Source: Cladobotryum mycophilum (taxonomy: Eukaryota; Ascomycota; Sordariomycetes; Hypocreales; Hypocreaceae). Taken from it: a stretch of DNA of 64,000 nt. The stretch covers positions 558,001 to 622,000 of the forward strand of contig JAVFKD010000010.1 of NCBI GenBank assembly GCA_036429605.1, given 5' to 3'. A program made the translations under genes and the position numbers. Under the pieces are notes generated by a model that saw nothing but the letters and a program-made list of their open reading frames with translations, searched no databases and had not been told where the DNA came from. Position 1 is the stretch's first letter. Each line of letters opens with the position of its first letter. Below are positions 57,899 through 64,000 of the stretch, in pieces.

Positions 57899-58539
57899 TC
57901 TAGGAGATACCCATCTCCTCCGTCATCTCGTAACTCTTTTTATTCTACTTCCATTCGAAACTATGGTGTCATCACTCTTGTTGTATCTACCATATTTCCA
58001 ACACCTGAATGATTGTCACGCTGTTACTTGCCCCACCCTTTGTACAGGGTATGCATCTTTTCTAATAGTGGTGTAAGAGGATATCTCTTTATTGTATAAT
58101 ATTATTGTTCTAAAGCGTAGTTATTTTTCTTTTATAGAATAATTGCAACATCTTCTAGAAGAGAGACCCGACTCTTTAGAGCCTGCACTAATCTATTAGG
58201 CACCCAAACTCTGTTGGGTGTTAATCTTTCAGGGGTTACACTGTATATTTGGCTACCTAGCTAACGCTTGGTTATTGTTAAGTCACAAAAATCTCACAAT
58301 TCGGCACGGCAGAAGTCTCACCAAAAACTACTGGCAAACTCACCTCATATGGTTGTACAGTCGTCGAGCTCAAGGATTCCATGCTTTACAAGACATTTAT
58401 CATGCCATGCTTGTTTGGAACCCGTACTCAGCACCTATTCGATACCAAGTCCTGGCTGAATTTGTTTCTGGACCAAACCATCGCACTGATATTTTCCACA
58501 TCCTCGTAGTGGGCGGGTATCAACGGGTTGGAGTGAAGA
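57899..58539. other. Intergenic region before the helicase gene
   Basis: AT-rich to about 58140, then a short perfect inverted repeat at 58201-58220 (CACCCAA and TTGGGTG around a 6-base loop). An ORF over 58218-58613 overlaps the first helicase exon in another frame and is probably chance. Confidence 0.45.
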
Positions 58540-60886
58540 ATGTGGATGGCTCAATCATCCTTGGCTCAGCGCCCAGTCATACGGACACGACCGCTGTTGC
58601 TACACACCGTTAAGCTGCTGGTGAGTAATGGAAAACACCGCTAATAGAAGCGACAAGACGAGGTGATAATGTTCGCGCTTAAAGCTGACAATATATTTCC
58701 AGGTCTCCTGCTTTAGCAGCTCTTCTCCACTCTTCACATACAGTCATGACTTACTTCAACGACGAGGGAAGAAGCCTTCATTTGCCCCATCCAATGAGCA
58801 ACTGAAGATCGTAAGGCTCTGCCGTGTGCAGAATGTTGTGGTGTCGGCACGGCCAGGGTCGGGCAAAACGGCTACAGCAGAAGCTATTGTGGCCGCCCAC
58901 CCGGACAAGCGAGTAGCTGTGCTCACTTACTCCAAGAGACTTCAACTCGAAACCCATCGCCGGCTTCAAGCTTACACCAACTGCCAGGTTTTCACTTTCC
59001 ACAGCATGGCCGGCTCGCTCTTTAGAGTCATCGTGCCCAACGATGCTAGACTGTTGGAGCAGAGAAGAAGAGTCCTTGAATGTAATCAACTTCCCCAATG
59101 GAGTTCTATGCCATTTGACATTATTGTGTTGGACGAGTTTCAGGATTGTACTGAAGCCATTTTTTGGCTAACTAATTGCTTCATTCTGGCCAACAAGCAG
59201 AAGATGGGTGGTCAATCTCCTCAGCTCGTCGTACTGGGTGACGAGCGGCAATCCATATATCGGTTTCGTGGTGCCGACCAACGATACCTTTCTCTAGCTC
59301 CTGAGCTGCTGGGTCCTATCAGCCCCTACCCCTTTGTCAGCGTTCCGTTGAGCGAAAGCTTTCGACTATCAAAGCAGTCAGCTCGGTTCGTCAACCAAGC
59401 CTTTCTTGGTGGTGAATCATACATAATTAGCTCAAAGCCCGGCCCTAAACCCATCGTCCTAAGATGCGACCCTCATGATAGCTATGCGTTGGCCGAGAAG
59501 CTATCAACCTTGATCGAGTACCACGGCGCTGAGAATAGCACAATCATATCGCCATCCGTGCGCAAAAACGATACATTAAAACGTTTGACCAACATATTGT
59601 CCTGGAGATATCGTGTGCCAATTGCGGTATCACTTGATGACGACGCCCCTCTGGATGACCTTGTCATAGATGGGAAGATGTGTGTTTCCACCATCCACCA
59701 GTTTAAAGGTAGCGAGCGCGATCTGGTCATTCTCTTTGGTATCGATTCCTCGTTTTTCAAGTATTTTGGCCGCGATCTTCTGGACGATAGGTGCCCCAAT
59801 GAAGTTTTTGTGGCCCTGACGCGTGCCGCGAAACAGCTTGTCTTGGTCCACGACGAGGACAAGAAGCTCATGCCTTTTGTATCCGTGAAAGCTCTGTACG
59901 AAACAGCAGAGGTTATTAACATGACGAAAAATGTGGCAGAAATTGCACCGCCCGACGCACCCGGCCGCTCTTTGGACCTGGGGCTTACTCTGCCGTCCTC
60001 AATCGGCGTCCGAGATATGGTCCGACACATACAGGACGAACCTCTCCATGATATCGTTACTCGGGAACTGTGTATCCGAAAGCTCTCACCACCTCTAGCC
60101 AAGAAGGAGCACATTAATATACTCAATATCGTACCTTCTAACGCAGAAAAGAGGTTCTACGAGGCCGTGAGCGATATAAATGGCCTCGTCGTTGTCGCAG
60201 CCTTTGAGCACGATCTTGCAGGAACGCTAAATACTCTCGCTCTCAAACAAAGTAAAATTGACCCAATACCGCCAGTCCATTCACAGCAGTATGTCTCTTG
60301 GCTTTGTCGACACGCGTGTGAATACGAGGCTTGCCTCTCGGGCTACCTACCGCGTAGTATCCAGATGAAAAACCACACATTCGATTGGATGATGCCCGGA
60401 GACCTTGCGCTAGCCCGGAGTCGACTCCGAGAGGAACTGGGAGATTCAGTCGCAAACCTCAAGTTTGAGTTTGCAGCCAAGCAAGAGTTCAGTATTGGTA
60501 ATCAGAAAACCCAACTTCGAGGTCGAGCCGATATCGCCACGGTTTCCTCCACTTCGGACCGCAACGACGGTGGAAACTTCGAGTCCATCTGGGAGATCAA
60601 GTTTGTCTCGCAACTTTCCAACGAGCACGTCGTACAGGCATGCACATATGCCTACCTATTGACCCCACAGTCCGGGAGGGTACCACGCACCATACTCTAC
60701 AATGTGCGGGACGGAGAGAAGTGGGAGATTACACCGCGCAATGGGCGAAAAGGGCTGCGATGCATGATTAAGAGCGTTCTTAAATCCAAGTATACAACAG
60801 TGGGAGAGAAAAAGGATGAGGAGTTTATCGAGATGTGCGATAAGACAATGCTGGAGGTGTTGAATTTAGGTGGTTCACGGCAGTGA
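58540..60886 (+). CDS. SF1 (UvrD-like) helicase fused to PD-(D/E)XK nuclease
   Basis: Exons 58540..58620 and 58703..60886 (GTGAGT...TTTCCAG) give 754 residues. The N-terminus MWMAQSSLAQRPVIRTRPLL is Arg-rich without acidic residues, like a mitochondrial presequence. SF1A motifs in order: NEQLKIV (Q motif), ARPGSGKTATAE (I, near 76), VLDEFQD (II, near 171), VLGDERQSIYRFRGAD (III, near 205), SESFRLS (IV), VSTIHQFKGSERD (V, near 355) and VFVALTRAAKQL (VI, near 395). After a linker, a RecB/Cas4-type nuclease domain follows: RGRADIA (Asp, near 633), WEIKF (Glu-x-Lys, near 656) and QACTYAYLL (near 672). All catalytic residues are present. A DNA repair or mitochondrial DNA role is inferred from the domains only. 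The GTG-started frame at 58826 is too short: the Q motif lies upstream. Confidence 0.85.
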
Positions 60887-61011
60887 ATATCTCTCCCTCC
60901 TCTAACACTTTCTACTGCGTGGTATTTTCCCAGCTGCTTGAGAATAGAAAACTGCCAATTCTCCATAAATTCGATAGTTACTTTCGCCGGACACCAAACT
61001 CGATGCTTCTT
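60887..61011. other. Short spacer after the helicase gene
   Basis: 125 bases between the helicase stop and the pseudogene fragment; nothing visible. Confidence 0.4.
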
Positions 61012-61527
61012 ATCGAGAGGGCCTGAGTGAGATGCTGTGGACCCGCGCCAACATGATCCTAAAAATGATCAAGACTCTTTCAGCTTTAGGTTCTTCCTGT
61101 TTGCATTGCGGGTGATCGCAGACCACGAAGCCATCTCGCTCTATCGTCGTCAGATACTCGCGATCAAAGCGATTATTCATCACAGCCGGACGACGGTATG
61201 CGAAAACTCATTCCTTCACAGATAATGACTTCATCGCCGATATATCGCGGACACTGTGTCTTGTTTATGAGAAGAGCAAAGCCGCGCTCTGGAGATTTTT
61301 CCATTTATAAAGGCATCAATCTGAGGCATGCCACGGATGCGCTTCCGCTTGGCTATTTCTGGTTCACTATTGAGAGCCACCATGAGCTCTGTGGCTTCTA
61401 TACGCAACCGACAAAAGGTGTTGAAACTAAGATTATCTGGCTGCTGGCAGAGAGTTTCGGCAAGTCGCGCACGTTCCGGTATGTAGAGGTCCACAACCGG
61501 CGCCGTGTCCTCATCTGCCTCCGCCAT
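61012..61527 (-). pseudogene. Decayed DUF3435/C2H2-type protein fragment
   Basis: On the minus strand a frame of 98 codons starts at 61527 and contains IPERARLAETLCQQPDNLS and RIEATELMVALN. After a stop at 61231 another frame continues with MNNRFDREYLTTIERDGF and VCDHPQCKQEEPKAE, ending near ARVHSISLR. The second part has the look of the C2H2 finger at the end of fungal FluG-domain/DUF3435 proteins, and the first part of the region before it. The upstream tyrosine-recombinase-like part is absent, the frames are broken, and the second His of the finger is lost. It is therefore read as a truncated relic. DUF3435 proteins include the captains of Starship giant mobile elements; this piece alone does not show such an element. 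Confidence 0.5.
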
Positions 61528-64000
61528 TTCACAGCACCCTTATTGATGAACTTCCTGGGACTTGAGGATATCACTTTATTTTATCACGGTATCCATTGAC
61601 ATGCCAACCATACAACAAGTCCCCAGCATGGTTCTGATGTTAGCTGGCTGTATTTTACAAAGGGCAGATTGGCAAACTAGACAAAGTGATTTATATTTAG
61701 ACTCTAGATATATATATGGTCATAGAATTATTGTTTGTACACTGATCTTTCGAGATTGTCTAGCCAGGGAAAGCCCAAATGATATATAATTAGTCCAGAC
61801 AGCGGCGTAAACATCCCTCACCAAGGAACATGCACCAACAAGGCGAGACTTATATTTTGCGATTCCTAACATACCCTTGCACAAGATTTAGTTTAGACAG
61901 ACAACACTTAGATGTTAGTTGACACATTTGTCACGTTATTTTGGTATTGAACCTGACTTGATGTTCGAGCATGTAAGACTTTAACGTCTGCGAATAAGGC
62001 AACCAGAGTAATTCATTGATGCTAGCCTAACTCGTTCCTGTCGAATGTGCAATCCAGATCAACAAGTCGCCACATCAGGCGGAAGATCACCAACCGTGGC
62101 GGCTACCACCCTAACACACAGCAGCCCCAACCAGGTTACCAGGGGATCATTCGTCTTACATCCCACTGTATTCCCCCAACGCTGCACTTGTTAGAAACGG
62201 CCTAAGCTTAGGGCGCGAGAAACCGTTTCTTGACATCATCGAAATTGACGGCTATGGACCCCAAGGGCGGGCGATGGAAGCCAACCGCCGACCCTCAACT
62301 TGTCCCGCCCTTTTAGACTAGCTTCCCGCTTGTATTGATTTATGCAAGTCTATGCCTCCGAAAAGACGAGTAATCTCTGGTCATCAGTGACACGAGCAAA
62401 CAAATCTTTATGAATTTGGAGGTGCTACTAAATAAATGAGATGAGATGGCCTATTGGGCTTGACGAGGGCCGAAAGATTAGATGCTTCTGGGAGGGCGAC
62501 ATATACATATACTTGGAGATTTTAGAATGCAGTAATTGATCTTGCTCGTTATGCCTATTTGATTGGGCTCCAATGCATTTTACAGACAGCCCCGATCAAT
62601 GCCAATTAGGGACCCTTTGGGTAACTTTTGATTTTGTAGATTTCTATTCCTCTAGAGGAACCAAGGTGGCCTCAGAGTGGTCAAAAGTCGTAATACCCGT
62701 CCTGATGATCTTCAGCTGGGAAGGGCAATTCGGGTCGGGACATGCGATTAGGGCGTCGGTTGTCATCCAGTCATGCTTGTGGGTCATTCTCTGTTTTGCA
62801 GCAAGAAGTGGAAGAACCGCCGCTTTCATGTCATCCTCGTCAGCCAATGCCATTACTCTTTACTGGTGCGCCGCAGAAACCAAATGCAACGAACCTAAAC
62901 TGTATATGCTGATACCCTGCCCGGGGGTAAAGATAGCATCTCCCCCTTGAGGAAGAAGTGGTCTCCTTCCTTTGCGCCACACATTATTCTCTTTCCTGGT
63001 GGGCAAACAACCTCGACCCGTAAATCGAATAGTTCAAAAGACATTGCTCTTCTCGAGTAGGAGATTGGAAGAGTACAGTATCAAAATTAGAACGACTTGA
63101 TATTATCGCCTACACCGTTTTCCCAATGAGAAATGGGAGCCCTTTTTCCGTTCCAGCTGATTATCTTCTGTTGATGAAGCTGATGAGGTGGGGAAAATCC
63201 CGCAAATCCTTCTTCTGTTTTTGATCCCCATCTATTTAGGGTCCAAAAAAGCCCTTAGAGTCTAATACGACCTGATCAACAGAGTTTCTTCTCCCGATAA
63301 AAAAACAGCCGTAATAGTACAATTTAGATTCGTACGGGATTCTGAACATTGGAAACCCAGTATTCTAACCTCGAGAGCATGCAAACTATTCTTCAGTCGT
63401 CTACAAGAATGGATGGGAGCCATTATAGATGGCATGTATGCCTCTCAATTGACAGGCGTGCCAACCTAGACAATACTACGGCAAATGCGACGCTGGTCTT
63501 TTCCCCCTTACTTCGAGCCAATCTTCAGCTATGAAGTCAGATGATATTAATAATATTTGCCCTAAGATGGGGTGAGATTATTGAGTTAACAGGCCAACTA
63601 GTCGAATAAATCCCTAATTACATTCCATCTAAGCAGAGATCTCTACCTACAGCAGTATATAAGCTGAAAAGCCCTCACCGTTTCGTCAACTAAGACGTAC
63701 CTTTTCTCGCGCAGTTTGATATCTCTTTGGTAGCTGACTATCTTCTTACCCCTAACGAAAAGAACCCACGGATCCAGCAGCAAAAGCCACCAACGCCGCG
63801 CGCCGCACCCTGCAATATCGCCAAACTGCCTGGTCAGTTCGCCAGACTTTGGAGACATGGATGGCAATTTGAAAGGGTGGGACAGGCATGATGAGAGACG
63901 CTCGCAAGGCAGCATAATAGTCGAGGTAAGATGCATTAGCGACGTTACTTTGTGCAATATTGCTGTTCCAAACGACGCAAATCTTTCCCCCTTAATAAGG
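61528..64000. other. AT-rich region without clear genes
   Basis: Apart from one small possible ORF, I see no coding sequence. Short disrupted frames and AT-rich stretches (61680-61790, 63540-63680) suggest decayed repeats, but I found no terminal repeats. Confidence 0.45.
62644..62853 (-). CDS. Possible small protein, 69 aa
   Basis: The frame starts MALADEDDMKAAVLPLL and has a C-x4-C pair in ACPDPNCPS, then a hydrophilic end VPLEE. Its composition is more protein-like than other ORFs nearby. No signal peptide, no known family, and a stop lies just upstream in frame. It may be a complete small gene, the last exon of a larger one, or chance. Confidence 0.3.
   Translation of the reverse strand: MALADEDDMKAAVLPLLAAKQRMTHKHDWMTTDALIACPDPNCPSQLKIIRTGITTFDHSEATLVPLEE

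Noticed and set aside
58218..58613. A 131-codon ORF before the helicase
   Set aside because: It overlaps helicase exon 1 in another frame and has no recognisable feature; the splice to the helicase frame is stronger.
61198..61599. A 133-codon plus-strand ORF
   Set aside because: The opposite strand carries the more protein-like DUF3435/C2H2 fragment over the same bases.
63643..63957. A 104-codon minus-strand ORF at the right edge
   Set aside because: No motif, no promoter context and ordinary chance length; not supported as a gene.
1..64000. CRISPR arrays, rRNA genes and bacterial-type operons
   Set aside because: The repeats present are microsatellites without spacers, no rRNA core sequences are visible, and the genes are intron-containing and monocistronic.

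Overview
This window is nuclear DNA from a filamentous ascomycete, most likely a Sordariomycete of the Hypocreales type; I cannot name the species. The evidence is: short spliceosomal introns (about 47-144 nt) with GTRNGT donors, CTAAC/CTGAC-like branch sites and YAG acceptors; several fungus-only families (Chs7, DUF3716-like, Zn2Cys6 regulators, fungal SDRs, Utp8, an ATP13-like protein); long CT-rich leaders; and no bacterial operon structure, tRNA, rRNA or CRISPR that I could find.

Left part, about 1-41 kb, holds conserved housekeeping genes. In order these are a Clg1/Pho80-like cyclin (+), the chitin synthase export chaperone Chs7 (+), a 6.5 kb gene-free stretch full of microsatellites, a large DUF3716-like zinc-motif protein (+), the clamp unloader subunit Elg1 (-) divergent from the nucleolar U3 snoRNP protein Utp8 (+), a charged DUF8035-like protein (+), an ATP13-like mitochondrial expression factor (-) divergent from LSm3 (+), a GTPBP1-like translational GTPase (+) and a Zn2Cys6 regulator (-).

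Right part, about 41-64 kb, looks like accessory sequence. It has a small secreted cysteine-rich protein (+), a disrupted aminoglycoside-phosphotransferase-like gene (-), a small Cys-rich protein with a charged tail (+), and a possible mini-cluster of a Zn2Cys6 regulator (-) and two short-chain dehydrogenases. The two SDR promoters share an unusual composite motif built on GCGGCCGC. Next come a tandem pair of gap-free paralogous secreted 79-residue proteins with eight cysteines each, an acidic protein of unknown function, an SF1 (UvrD-like) helicase fused to a PD-(D/E)XK nuclease and probably sent to mitochondria, and a decayed fragment resembling DUF3435/C2H2 mobile-element-type proteins.

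One pattern cuts across the window. Six genes (elg1, utp8, the ATP13-like gene, the GTPBP1-like gene, the phosphotransferase and the second Zn2Cys6 regulator) are broken at seven places. At every one the frame would be restored by a single extra base in a homopolymer of 4-6 identical bases. This is best explained by systematic homopolymer under-calling in the assembly rather than by real pseudogenes. These genes are therefore annotated as full-length CDS with the break noted, except the phosphotransferase, which also carries an in-frame stop.
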